Shown here: piece after piece, positions 1 to 6,193 of the stretch | Layout: each line of letters opens with the position of its first letter | How positions within the stretch are numbered: the first letter of the stretch is position 1 | Assembly: GCA_040217795.1 (NCBI GenBank) | Contig: JBEHWK010000047.1 | Location: forward strand, 1 to 22,487 | Length of the DNA stretch: 22,487 nt | Reading direction: 5' to 3' | Source of the DNA: Clostridium_T sp040217795 | Lineage (GTDB): Bacteria > Bacillota > Clostridia > Clostridiales > Clostridiaceae | The notes under the pieces: model-generated | Told to the model about the DNA's origin: nothing | Database searches by the model: none | The model's input: the letters and a program-made list of their open reading frames with translations, nothing else | Program-made: the position numbers and the translations under genes

Positions 1-189
1 AAAAACAACTGGATATTATGTGCAATTTTGAAAGAACAGCAATAAAAACTGTTATTTCACATTAAAATTGATAGATTCGAGCAGTGCTAGGAGTCAAGGC
101 GCGCGGAGAGGAACATACTAGGCTATGTGAGCACCGCAGCGATGCAGACGACAACGCAATGCGAAGGATATAGCAATTTTAGAGGTAAA
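1..189. other. rRNA operon spacer upstream of 5S
   Basis: This stretch precedes the 5S rRNA gene and shows no protein-coding signal. I infer that it is the spacer downstream of a 23S gene outside the window. It contains a weak hairpin near 34-54 (AACAG paired with CTGTT) and a structured segment at about 92-156 described separately. No 23S 3' end could be recognised. Confidence 0.5.
92..156 (+). repeat. dispersed spacer repeat, copy 1
   Basis: The segment starts GTCAAGGCG, has a central hairpin (ACATA, loop CTAGGC, TATGT) and ends GACGACAACGC. A related segment with the same landmarks (GTCAAGGCG, TATGTGAG, GGCGACAAC) lies at 3179-3256, so a small dispersed intergenic element is likely. No coding capacity. 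Its function is unknown. Confidence 0.45.
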
Positions 190-306
190 ATTGGTGATGA
201 TGATACAAAGGTAACACCCCTTCCCATTCCGAACAGGATGGTTAAGCTTTGAGATGCCGATGGTACTGCACGGGAGACTGTGTGGGAGAGTAGGGAGTCG
301 CCAAAT
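190..306 (+). rRNA. rrf: 5S ribosomal RNA
   Basis: The interval has the length of a bacterial 5S rRNA (about 117 nt). It carries the universal core CCATTCCGAAC, then GTTAAGC, GATGGTACTG, and GGGAGAGTAGG near the 3' end. The terminal helix forms between TTGGTGA at the start and TCGCCAA at the end. A tRNA-Lys gene follows 4 nt later, as is common at the end of clostridial rRNA operons. The ends are set by the terminal helix and could be off by one or two bases. Confidence 0.93.
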
Positions 307-310
307 TCAT

Positions 311-386
311 GGTTCACTAGCTCAGTCGGTAGAGCACATGACTTTTAATCATGGTGTCCGGGGTTCGATTCCCCGGTGAGCCACCA
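311..386 (+). tRNA. tRNA-Lys (anticodon TTT)
   Basis: A 76-nt cloverleaf with acceptor stem GGTTCAC/GTGAGCC, D-arm AGCTCAGTCGGTAGAGC, anticodon loop CTTTTAA (anticodon TTT, Lys), T-arm GGTTCGATTCC and an encoded CCA end. It is 4 nt downstream of the 5S gene and probably co-transcribed with it. An identical copy lies at 5170-5245. Confidence 0.97.
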
Positions 387-424
387 AAACTGTCTTAACG
401 CAAAAGTTTTAAGACAGTTTTTTT
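386..424 (+). terminator. intrinsic terminator of the rRNA/tRNA operon
   Basis: AAAACTGTCTTAA pairs with TTAAGACAGTTTT across a short loop, followed by a run of T. It lies directly after the tRNA-Lys CCA end. Confidence 0.9.
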
Positions 425-481
425 ATTGTATGGAAAGTGCATTCTTTGCTATTTTATATCTCGAATCTTTGAAATAAATAA

Positions 482-509
482 AATAAGGGCAAGTATTCTT
501 GCCCTTATT
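482..509 (-). terminator. terminator of the PTS EIIA gene, probably bidirectional
   Basis: AATAAGGGCAAG and CTTGCCCTTATT form a 12-bp stem with a TATT loop, flanked by T-rich DNA on one side and A-rich on the other. The EIIA stop codon (505-507) lies inside one arm. Confidence 0.85.
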
Positions 510-981
510 TTTTATAATATAAGATAATATTTTTTCCTGCTTCGACATTTTCTCCAATTATAGGATTTAAGCTTTTTAAGGTATCAGGGTTTGTAATAAG
601 AACTGGTGTAATTAGAGAAATACCCTTTGACTTTATAAATTCCCTGTCAATTTTTATAATAGGAGTTCCAGCTTTTACTTTTGATCCTTGTTTAACTAAA
701 GATGTAAAACCGGCACCTTCTAAAGATACAGTGTCAAGGCCGATGTGAACTAAAATTTCAGTTCCATCTGAAAGAGTCATGGCAAAAGCATGGTTTGTTT
801 TAAATATTAATGTAAGTTCTCCATCAGCAGGGGCAACTATCAAGTCATCGGAAGTATCTATGGCAACACCGTCGCCCGCCATTTTTTGAGCAAATACTTC
901 ATCAGGCACCTGAGATAAATCAATTGTTTTTCCGGATACAGGAGCTATAAGTTTAATTTCTTTGTTAAAAAATCCAAACAT
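505..981 (-). CDS. PTS glucose-type EIIA component (stand-alone)
   Basis: A 158-aa protein of the PTS EIIA glucose (Crr/EIIA-1) family, a soluble cytoplasmic carrier that accepts phosphate from HPr and passes it to an EIIB domain. Visible features are APVSGK near residue 13, the two active-site histidines His64 (TNHAFA) and His79 (LVHIGLDTV; the expected phosphorylated residue), and the usual single-domain length. The start is supported by AGGA about 6 nt upstream of the ATG. The gene stands alone, with no EIIBC or HPr neighbour in the window. A perfect promoter and a RAT-type antiterminator lie upstream, so control by a BglG/GlcT-family protein encoded elsewhere is likely. The sugar specificity of the partner EIIBC cannot be read from this gene. 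Confidence 0.93.
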   Translation of the reverse strand: MFGFFNKEIKLIAPVSGKTIDLSQVPDEVFAQKMAGDGVAIDTSDDLIVAPADGELTLIFKTNHAFAMTLSDGTEILVHIGLDTVSLEGAGFTSLVKQGSKVKAGTPIIKIDREFIKSKGISLITPVLITNPDTLKSLNPIIGENVEAGKNIILYYKK

Positions 982-988
982 AATATTT

Positions 989-1013
989 CCTAATTATAAA
1001 ATAAGCAATTAGG
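989..1013 (-). promoter_or_regulatory. hairpin overlapping the EIIA ribosome binding site
   Basis: CCTAATT and AATTAGG form a 7-bp stem in the EIIA mRNA. The AGG of the likely ribosome binding site is in the second arm, so the hairpin could partly mask translation initiation. Confidence 0.4.
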
Positions 1014-1060
1014 ATTGTTCACTTCCTTCCTATAACTAAAAATAATTTTTTGAACTAATG

Positions 1061-1112
1061 AAAAAAGCATAAGTTTAAATAAAACTTATGCCTGATAAAC
1101 AGTACATATTTT
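1061..1112 (-). promoter_or_regulatory. RAT antiterminator overlapping a leader terminator (EIIA leader)
   Basis: Reading the minus strand from about 1112, the sequence ATG-TA-CTG, loop TTTAT, CAG-G-CAT has the two short stems and asymmetric internal loops of a ribonucleic antiterminator (RAT) bound by BglG/LicT/GlcT/SacY proteins. TACTG and CAGGCA match the known consensus. The distal part overlaps the first arm of a 10-bp terminator (GCATAAGTTT with AAACTTATGC, 1067-1091) followed by six T on the minus strand (1066-1061). The two structures exclude each other. Confidence 0.82.
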
Positions 1113-1117
1113 ATTAA

Positions 1118-1146
1118 ATTATAACGGTATGTGTAATTGTTGTCAA
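1118..1146 (-). promoter_or_regulatory. sigma-A promoter of the EIIA gene
   Basis: On the minus strand, TTGACA (1146-1141), a 17-nt spacer and TATAAT (1123-1118) make a perfect consensus promoter. The predicted start site is just upstream of the RAT element. Confidence 0.88.
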
Positions 1147-1171
1147 TATTATAAAATCCAGGATTAATTGT

Positions 1172-1200
1172 GAATTAGCCCTGAATTAACCCTGAATAGG
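1172..1200. repeat. short 11-bp direct repeats
   Basis: GAATTAGCCCT, GAATTAACCCT and a partial GAATAGG lie head to tail between asnB and the EIIA promoter. An imperfect hairpin (GGGCCTGAT with ATCGGGCCC, 1205-1245) lies beside them and may end asnB transcription, although it lacks a clear T run. Confidence 0.4.
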
Positions 1201-1250
1201 CCAAGGGCCTGATATGATTTTTCAATTCTGAAAGCAATCGGGCCCCTATA

Positions 1251-3092
1251 TTATTGTACTAGTTGAATACTATATAGCTCCATCCACATATTTAATTGAA
1301 TCAAGTAAGCAATAAATTGTGGACCCATCATCAATTGCCCATACCAGGGAAGTTTATAGGAACTGCCTTTGGTATCAACAATTTCTTGTACCTTAATTTT
1401 ATCTATAATGTCTAATACAGGTGAAGACTGTGTATTTAAAATTCTATTCATTTCTTTGCAGACTTCATCTGTATATATTGGATTATAGGTTTTAGGATAA
1501 GGACTTTTTTTTCTTTCAATAATTTCATCAGGAAGAAAGCCTTTCAAGGATTTTCTAAGTAGTCCCTTTTCTCTTCCATTTATGAACTTTATCTTTGATG
1601 GTATATTATAAGCATATTGAACAAGTCTTACATCTGCGAAGGGAACACGAACTTCCAAGGAATTAGACATGCTCATTCTGTCTTTTCTGTTAAGAAGGTT
1701 GACCATAAACCATTTTACATTGAGATAGAATAGTTCCCTCATTCTGAAATCTATAGGGGTTTCTCCATCCAAGTGAGATACTTTTGAAATGGATTCATTA
1801 TAGTTGGAGTCAACTGCTTCCTGGATTTTTAGGTTTTTAATTTGAGGATTTAATAGCTCTGTTTTACTTGAAACAAATCTTGCCCAAGGAAAGGTATTTG
1901 CATTTATCATATCCGGATTTGTAAACCAGGGATATCCCCCTAATATTTCATCAGCACATTCTCCGGATAAACTCACAACAAAATCTTTTCGTATTTCTTT
2001 ACAGGCTAAATATAAAGATGAATCGATATCAGCCATTCCAGGCAAATCCCTGGCTACTAAGGCTTCTTTTAGATAAGTGACTAAATCAATATTATTAATC
2101 ATAATTGTTTTATGGTTGCTTTCAATAGACTTAGACATGAATTGAGCCCATTGTTCATCTGAGGTTGGTTGGAACAATGAAGACTTAAAATATGTTTCGC
2201 TATCTTCAAAATTAATTGAATAGGTGGTTAGCTTTTTGCCTCTTGATTTAAATTCCTTGGCAGCTACGGCAGAGATTACTGAGGAATCAAGACCGCCTGA
2301 TAAGAAGGTAGATAAAGGGACATCTCCTACCAGCTGTCTTGCAATTGAATCAATTAATAATTCACGTAAATGCTCTTCAGCCTCTTCCTGAGTTTCATTA
2401 AAATCCTCAGCCTTAAGACTCCAGTATTCTCTTAAATAGGAACCGTTTGGGGAAAATCTTAAGAAAAAACCAGGAGGAATCTCTTTAATATCCTTAAAAA
2501 CTGCACTGCCAGGAACTGTTCCAGGCCCTAAGGCAAGAAGTTCAGTCAGCCCATTTTTATCTATTTTAGAAGAAATATAGGGGTGTGCCAACAAAGTTTT
2601 TATTTCAGAACCGAAGATAAGAGAAGATCCTTTTATTGAGTAGAATAAAGGTTTAACACCTAAGGGATCTCTTACCAAAAAAGCATTATGAGAATTCTTG
2701 TCATAAATACAGAAAGAGAAAATCCCATTTAGTTTTTCTAAACAATTTATTCCCCAATGGATATATGAAGTAAGCAGAACTTCAGTATCAGAATAGGAAT
2801 CAAAAACATAACCAAATGAAAGAAGCTCTTTTCTTATATCTTCTGTATTATAGAGTTCCCCATTATACACAAGTACGTAAGTATTGCAGTTTTTATGCTT
2901 TATCATTGGCTGCACGCCTCCGGCAGGGTCTACGACTATAAGGCGACGATGGCCTAAAAGGACATTTTTACTTGAGAAAAAACCCTCACTGTCAGGGCCT
3001 CTTAGCTTAAGAGTAGCATTCATTTTTTCAATAATATTATTAAAGGGAGTCAAATCCTTAGAAAAATCAATCCAACCTGATATTCCACACAT
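1251..3092 (-). CDS. asnB: asparagine synthetase (glutamine-hydrolysing)
   Basis: A 613-aa class B asparagine synthetase that makes asparagine from aspartate, ATP and glutamine in the cytoplasm. Cys2, directly after the initiator Met, is the glutaminase nucleophile. RGPD (31-34), GHRRL and YNGEL belong to the N-terminal glutamine amidotransferase domain. SGGLDSS (265-271) is the ATP pyrophosphatase loop of the synthetase domain, and GECADEILGGY follows further on. The length fits the family (about 600-640 aa). The start is fixed by the essential MCGI N-terminus and by an AGAGAGG ribosome binding site 7 nt upstream. It is monocistronic, with no operon partner. An AT-rich motif shared with the Rrf2 promoter lies about 60 bp upstream. 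Confidence 0.95.
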   Translation of the reverse strand: MCGISGWIDFSKDLTPFNNIIEKMNATLKLRGPDSEGFFSSKNVLLGHRRLIVVDPAGGVQPMIKHKNCNTYVLVYNGELYNTEDIRKELLSFGYVFDSYSDTEVLLTSYIHWGINCLEKLNGIFSFCIYDKNSHNAFLVRDPLGVKPLFYSIKGSSLIFGSEIKTLLAHPYISSKIDKNGLTELLALGPGTVPGSAVFKDIKEIPPGFFLRFSPNGSYLREYWSLKAEDFNETQEEAEEHLRELLIDSIARQLVGDVPLSTFLSGGLDSSVISAVAAKEFKSRGKKLTTYSINFEDSETYFKSSLFQPTSDEQWAQFMSKSIESNHKTIMINNIDLVTYLKEALVARDLPGMADIDSSLYLACKEIRKDFVVSLSGECADEILGGYPWFTNPDMINANTFPWARFVSSKTELLNPQIKNLKIQEAVDSNYNESISKVSHLDGETPIDFRMRELFYLNVKWFMVNLLNRKDRMSMSNSLEVRVPFADVRLVQYAYNIPSKIKFINGREKGLLRKSLKGFLPDEIIERKKSPYPKTYNPIYTDEVCKEMNRILNTQSSPVLDIIDKIKVQEIVDTKGSSYKLPWYGQLMMGPQFIAYLIQLNMWMELYSIQLVQ

Positions 3093-3148
3093 AGTATACC
3101 TCTCTGAATTCTCTAGTAATTAGTTTATAAGTTATACTATGAAATGCC

Positions 3149-3159
3149 AAAACATATAG
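3149..3159. promoter_or_regulatory. candidate shared operator upstream of asnB
   Basis: AAAACATATAG matches the core found at 3882-3894, 5662-5674 and 6525-6537 and precedes the divergent-looking asnB promoter region. On the minus strand TTGGCA (about 3150-3145) could serve as a -35, but the -10 is uncertain. Confidence 0.35.
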
Positions 3160-3178
3160 TTACAATTTTAAAAAAATT

Positions 3179-3256
3179 GTCAAGGCGATTATGAGCCGTG
3201 GATTTTTTCTCGCATCTGCCTTTCTGAATGTATGTGAGGAAAATCTAGCAGGCGAC
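3179..3256 (+). repeat. dispersed spacer repeat, copy 2
   Basis: It shares GTCAAGGCG at the left, TATGTGAG in the middle and GGCGACAAC at the right with the segment at 92-156. Its own core is an imperfect hairpin (GATTTTTTCTCGCAT with ATGTGAGGAAAATC). It abuts the MITE-like element at 3264. The left end, TCAAGGCGATTAT, reappears inverted beside the related element at 6818-6916. Confidence 0.45.
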
Positions 3257-3263
3257 AACTTTG

Positions 3264-3364
3264 TTTTTTACTCTTTAGGGACTGTATCTAGATTAAGTAT
3301 AAATCGTATATACTTTGAGTTATCCACAACTTGAAAATTTTATAATTTCCTAAAGAGTAAAAAA
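3264..3364. repeat. MITE-like element, copy 1 (101 bp)
   Basis: Terminal inverted repeats TTTTTTACTCTTTAGG and CCTAAAGAGTAAAAAA bound a non-coding core. The inverted copy at 6818-6916 matches along nearly its whole length, and a diverged copy lies at 5475-5578. No transposase and no convincing target duplication are seen. The right-end A run provides the T run of the Rrf2 gene's terminator on the minus strand. A TTATCCACA sequence inside is probably a chance DnaA-box match. Confidence 0.7.
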
Positions 3365-3391
3365 GGTTTTATGAGATAAACTCATAAAACC
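3359..3391 (-). terminator. intrinsic terminator of the Rrf2 gene
   Basis: GGTTTTATGAG and CTCATAAAACC form an 11-bp stem, followed on the minus strand by six T. It directly follows the stop codon at 3391-3393. Confidence 0.88.
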
Positions 3392-3828
3392 TAGATGCAA
3401 AAGTCTGGTTCAATTTTTGATTTATACTCCTCTACTAAATCCTCAAGAGTAATGTTATCAACCACATCTTCTAATGCTTGTGTTATCTTCCTCCAGATGC
3501 CTATAGTAACACAAGTAGAGGCTTTGTCACAGTTTGGTTGGTCAGTTGCAACGCAATCTACAATGTACAGGGGACCTTCCAACACCCTTAACAGCATACC
3601 TACGGTAATTTTTGAGGGCTCAAGAGCCAACATGTATCCGCCTTGAGAACCTCTTACACTTCTTACATATCCAGATCTGTTAAGTGGAGTGATTATTTGC
3701 TCGAGATATTTTTCAGAAATTTTCTGTCGAGCGGCTATATCTTTCAATGGAACTAAATCCTGATTGTAGTGAATAGCTAAATCCAACATTAGTTGAACGC
3801 CATATCTTCCTTTTGTTGAAATTTTCAT
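3391..3828 (-). CDS. Rrf2-family transcriptional regulator (CymR/IscR-like)
   Basis: A 145-aa Rrf2-family DNA-binding regulator. MKISTKGRYG at the N-terminus, the winged helix-turn-helix region with KISEKYLEQI (about 36-45), RGSQGGY (59-65) and a C-terminal TLEDL are typical of CymR and IscR. Cys92, Cys100 and Cys106 form a cluster at the position where IscR binds [2Fe-2S], with spacing 7 and 5 rather than IscR's 5 and 5. Bacillus CymR lacks this cluster as I recall it. Start at MKIS is preferred over an upstream GTG because AGGTG sits about 7 nt before this ATG. Its promoter contains a motif also found at the YezD-like and nitrogenase-like promoters, so autoregulation and control of the sulfur block are plausible. 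Whether it senses cysteine metabolism (via CysK, as CymR) or Fe-S status is open. Confidence 0.9.
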   Translation of the reverse strand: MKISTKGRYGVQLMLDLAIHYNQDLVPLKDIAARQKISEKYLEQIITPLNRSGYVRSVRGSQGGYMLALEPSKITVGMLLRVLEGPLYIVDCVATDQPNCDKASTCVTIGIWRKITQALEDVVDNITLEDLVEEYKSKIEPDFCI

Positions 3829-3878
3829 AAAGTACACCTACTTTTTTTAAAAATATAATATTTATCCAGTATACATAT

Positions 3879-3907
3879 ATTATAAAACATATAGGTATAC
3901 TAGGCAA
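3879..3907 (-). promoter_or_regulatory. Rrf2 gene promoter with candidate operator
   Basis: On the minus strand, TTGCCT (3907-3902), a 17-nt spacer and TATAAT (3884-3879). The spacer holds the inverse of ATAAAACATATAG (3882-3894), and GTATAC flanks the site on both sides, giving partial dyad symmetry. This arrangement fits autorepression. Confidence 0.72.
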
Positions 3908-4033
3908 TAATTATTTTCAAACTTATTTTGAAGTTTTTTTAGTATATTAAAAATTTATGTAATATATTTTCTATTCATTAGTATATTATAAACCAAATTA
4001 AACGAATTTCAATAATTTATTTTATATATTGAA

Positions 4034-4062
4034 TTGATATTTAGTATAAAATAAATTATACA
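4034..4062 (+). promoter_or_regulatory. possible promoter of the dehydrogenase gene
   Basis: TTGATA, a 17-nt spacer and TATACA lie about 100 bp upstream of the start codon. The 325-bp intergenic region is extremely AT-rich and holds several TTAGTATA-like repeats (near 3938, 3979, 4039 and, inverted, 4093), so other promoters cannot be excluded. Confidence 0.4.
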
Positions 4063-4162
4063 TGCTTGTTTGTTAGACTATAATTAATGATATATACTAA
4101 TTATAATAAATAAAAAAGAAACAATGGGAATATATAATATTCTATTGACAGGAGGGGAGAAA

Positions 4163-5113
4163 ATGGCTGTAAAGTCTAGAAAAGTAGCTATAGTAGGTAC
4201 TGGATTGGTCGGGTCAAGTACAGGGTTCAGTCTGATAACTCAAGGAGTTTGCGAAGAAATAGTTATGATTGATGTAAATGGTGAAAAGGCAAGAGGCGAG
4301 GCAATGGATTTAAGTCACTGCATTGAATATTTGGAACATAATACCAGGGTTAAGGCTGGAAGTTATCAAGATTGTTCAGATGCTGATGCAGTTATAATAA
4401 CAGCAGGTCCTCCGCCAAAACCGGGGCAAAGCAGAGCGGATACTTTAGATGCTTCTGCCAGAATTATGGAGTCAATAGTAACACCTATAATGAAGAGCGG
4501 ATTTAATGGACATTTTATAATAATTTCTAATCCAGTGGATACAATGGCGTATTATGTATGGAAGTTATCAGGGTTACCTAAGAGTCATGTCATAGGTACT
4601 GGTACTTCAGTTGATTCAGCAAGATTAAAATACTTTATTGCAAATATGTTTCAAATAGATCCTAGAAGTGTTCAGGCTTATTCCATGGGAGAGCATGGAG
4701 ATTCTCAAGTGGTCCCATGGTCCCACGTTTATATTGGAGGAAAACCTTTTGCAAAAGTAATAAGTGATAATAAAGATCGAGTGGGAAATGTTGATTTAGA
4801 CAAGTTGACTTTAGATACAGCTCAGGCTGGGTGGGAAGTATTTAACAGGAAGGGAACAACTTACTATGGAATTGCTACTGCTGCAGTAGGGATAATTAAG
4901 GCAATATTCAATGATGAAAATAAAATAATTCCTGTGTCAACCTTACTGGAAGGTGAATTTGGGGTTTATGATGTATTCGCAGGGGTGCCTGTTGTTCTCA
5001 ATAAGGATGGAGTAAAAGAATTGGTAGAAATAGAGATGACACAGAGGGAAAAGGAAAAGTTCAATCAATCAATAGAAACAATTAAATCACAAATAAGTAA
5101 ATTAAGCATTTAA
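4163..5113 (+). CDS. L-lactate/malate dehydrogenase family protein
   Basis: A 316-aa NAD-dependent 2-hydroxyacid dehydrogenase of the LDH/MDH family. GTGLVGSS (12-19) is the Rossmann nucleotide loop and Asp37 follows as the NAD-ribose ligand. The active-site loop carries Arg91; Asp151, Arg154 and His178 (in MGEHGDS) are the expected catalytic and substrate-binding residues. The specificity position (Gln102 in classical LDH, Arg102 in MDH) appears to be Pro85 here, in AGPPPKPGQSR, so lactate as the substrate is not certain. Another 2-oxoacid, as in L-2-hydroxyisocaproate dehydrogenase relatives, is possible. The start at 4163 is chosen over an upstream in-frame ATG because GGAGGGG lies 6 nt before it. 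The gene is monocistronic and is followed by tRNA-Lys. Confidence 0.9.
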   Translation: MAVKSRKVAIVGTGLVGSSTGFSLITQGVCEEIVMIDVNGEKARGEAMDLSHCIEYLEHNTRVKAGSYQDCSDADAVIITAGPPPKPGQSRADTLDASARIMESIVTPIMKSGFNGHFIIISNPVDTMAYYVWKLSGLPKSHVIGTGTSVDSARLKYFIANMFQIDPRSVQAYSMGEHGDSQVVPWSHVYIGGKPFAKVISDNKDRVGNVDLDKLTLDTAQAGWEVFNRKGTTYYGIATAAVGIIKAIFNDENKIIPVSTLLEGEFGVYDVFAGVPVVLNKDGVKELVEIEMTQREKEKFNQSIETIKSQISKLSI

Positions 5114-5121
5114 AATACATG

Positions 5122-5150
5122 TTGACAAAGTATATAAATTAGTATAAAAT
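5122..5150 (+). promoter_or_regulatory. promoter of the second tRNA-Lys
   Basis: TTGACA, a 17-nt spacer and TAAAAT lie 19 nt before the tRNA. This is the right distance for a dedicated stable-RNA promoter. Confidence 0.75.
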
Positions 5151-5169
5151 ATCCTAGTGTGTTAGATGT

Positions 5170-5245
5170 GGTTCACTAGCTCAGTCGGTAGAGCACATGA
5201 CTTTTAATCATGGTGTCCGGGGTTCGATTCCCCGGTGAGCCACCA
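5170..5245 (+). tRNA. tRNA-Lys (anticodon TTT), second copy
   Basis: It is identical over 76 nt to the copy at 311-386, including the encoded CCA. It has its own promoter and terminator. It marks the boundary between housekeeping genes and the sulfur-linked block. Confidence 0.97.
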
Positions 5246-5281
5246 AAAACAATAATTATGTAACTTGCTTAGCTTAATATA

Positions 5282-5320
5282 AAAAAAGCTGATTTTTCCT
5301 AGGAAAAATCAGCTTTTTTA
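5282..5320 (+). terminator. intrinsic terminator of tRNA-Lys
   Basis: GCTGATTTTTCC and GGAAAAATCAGC form a 12-bp perfect stem with a two-base loop, flanked by A and T runs. Confidence 0.92.
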
Positions 5321-5332
5321 TTTCTAAAACTT

Positions 5333-5376
5333 AAGGTGAAAAGTCAGAATCCAGGTTTTTGACTTTTATCAACCTT
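5333..5376. other. long imperfect hairpin in the gap 5321-5633
   Basis: AAGGT..AAAAGTCA pairs with TGACTTTT..ACCTT with small bulges. There is no T run. The rest of the 5321-5633 gap holds the MITE-like copy 3 and nothing else that I can support. Confidence 0.35.
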
Positions 5377-5474
5377 GGTCGTAATGGAAAATACGAATCA
5401 CTGAAAGGCATAGTAATAACCCCGAAAAATATATCTCTTAATTGACCTCTTTTATTTTAAATAATAACTTAGCA

Positions 5475-5578
5475 TTTTTTTCCCTTTACGAGAAACTTAT
5501 AAAGTTCATAGATTCTAGATAAATCAAGGCACAACTGCTTTTAATTGGTTCAGCTGTAGTAACTAAAGAGTAAAAAAA
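5475..5578. repeat. MITE-like element, diverged copy 3
   Basis: The right end ACTAAAGAGTAAAAAA matches the terminal repeat of the other copies. The left end, TTTTTTTCCCTTTACGAG followed by AAACTTATAAAGTTCA, is a degraded match to the left end of copy 2, in the same orientation as copy 2. The core is strongly diverged. Confidence 0.5.
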
Positions 5579-5633
5579 CAGCATATTAAAATTTGGCGAA
5601 AAAAATTATTTTAATAAAATTTTCATATTAAGG

Positions 5634-5674
5634 TTGACATCTGGCAAAATGGACATATAATATAAAACATATAG
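5634..5674 (+). promoter_or_regulatory. promoter and candidate operator for the YezD-like unit
   Basis: TTGACA (5634-5639), a 16-nt spacer and TATAAT (5656-5661), followed immediately by ATAAAACATATAG (5662-5674), which would cover the transcription start. Some 35 bp here closely match the promoter at 6497-6537. Confidence 0.8.
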
Positions 5675-5771
5675 AAAAACTATGATTAGTAAGGCTCCGA
5701 TAGAAATTATTAGGGGATGTATAATTTATTATAGTAAGAACTTATGCAACAATTTTTTATGGGGGGATAAA

Positions 5772-5951
5772 ATGTCGTATAGTGCCAATTCTAAAGGAAT
5801 AAACAATTTGTCTATTGAAAACATCCGAAGAAATATAATTAGCAAGCTTAAACAAATTGAGAATGGGAGCTTAACTGTCATTAACCAGGATGGTCACTCA
5901 GTACAAGTTAACATTAACGAAACTTACTTGGAAGGAAACTATCTTTGTTGA
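5772..5951 (+). CDS. small YezD/DUF2292-like protein, N-terminal of a tandem pair
   Basis: A 59-aa protein starting MSYSANSK, with a GGGGGG-type ribosome binding site 5-6 nt before the ATG. An in-frame upstream ATG at 5682 lies too close to the transcription start and has no binding site. The stretch IISKLKQIENGSLTVINQDG followed by HSVQVNINETY resembles the YezD/DUF2292 pattern (a helix, then GS-hydrophobic strand, a DG turn and a second strand). From memory, that small family often sits beside sulfur-assimilation genes. Its function is unknown. The ORF ends within the next ORF's frame, so a frameshifted two-domain gene is an alternative. Confidence 0.6.
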   Translation: MSYSANSKGINNLSIENIRRNIISKLKQIENGSLTVINQDGHSVQVNINETYLEGNYLC

Positions 5952-5982
5952 CGCTGACAGCATTTCAAAAGATAGGATAGTA

Positions 5983-6108
5983 GTGAAAAAAGAAATAGAT
6001 TTAATTATATACTTGATTGGAAAACTTAAGTTTGGATCAATAAACATTACGGTTAGAAACGGAAAAATAGAAAAAATAGAAAAAGAAGAGAAATTCAAAT
6101 TAAAATAA
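5983..6108 (+). CDS. second small YezD/DUF2292-like protein or frameshifted second half
   Basis: A 41-aa ORF from a GTG with GATAGGAT just upstream; a start at 5890 would lie inside the previous gene. IYLIGKLKFGSINITVRNGK and the following IEKIEKEEKF match the same DUF2292-like pattern, more closely than the first ORF does. The +1 frame continues back into the first ORF without a stop, so the pair may be one gene broken by a frameshift, or two tandem small genes with translational coupling. It is followed at once by attenuator A. Confidence 0.5.
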   Translation: MKKEIDLIIYLIGKLKFGSINITVRNGKIEKIEKEEKFKLK

Positions 6109-6114
6109 ATCTTA

Positions 6115-6172
6115 ATGCCGACTGGAAAACTAGAGGTATCTAGATACTTTAAGAGTGTCTGGGTGCCTTTTG
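6115..6172 (+). promoter_or_regulatory. CTAG-type antiterminator/terminator, copy A
   Basis: The antiterminator has outer stem ATGCC (6115-6119) with GGTAT (6135-6139), inner stem CTGG (6122-6125) with CTAG (6130-6133), loop AAAA, GA on the 5' side and A on the 3' side of the internal loop. The competing terminator pairs 6134-6146 with 6156-6168 (13 bp, several G-U) and ends in TTTT. It separates the YezD-like ORFs from the short ORF at 6194. Confidence 0.7.
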
Positions 6173-6193
6173 TATTAAAAAGAGAGGTGGATA

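Noticed and set aside
123..317. Minus-strand ORF over the 5S rRNA gene
   Set aside because: It is a shadow of a structural RNA gene, with no binding site.
1205..1245. GGGCC-rich hairpin as a firm asnB terminator
   Set aside because: There is an A-C mismatch on the minus-strand RNA and no T run; it is kept only as a weak possibility.
2884..3123. Plus-strand ORF antisense to asnB
   Set aside because: It has no ribosome binding site and no recognisable protein features, and lies opposite a well-conserved gene.
3318..3330. TTATCCACA DnaA box as part of a replication origin
   Set aside because: A single box inside a MITE-like repeat, with no cluster of boxes, no dnaA/dnaN nearby, and no match in the other copies.
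5682..5771. N-terminal extension of the first YezD-like ORF from ATG 5682
   Set aside because: The ATG is only about 20 bp after the -10 box and has no ribosome binding site, whereas 5772 has a strong one.
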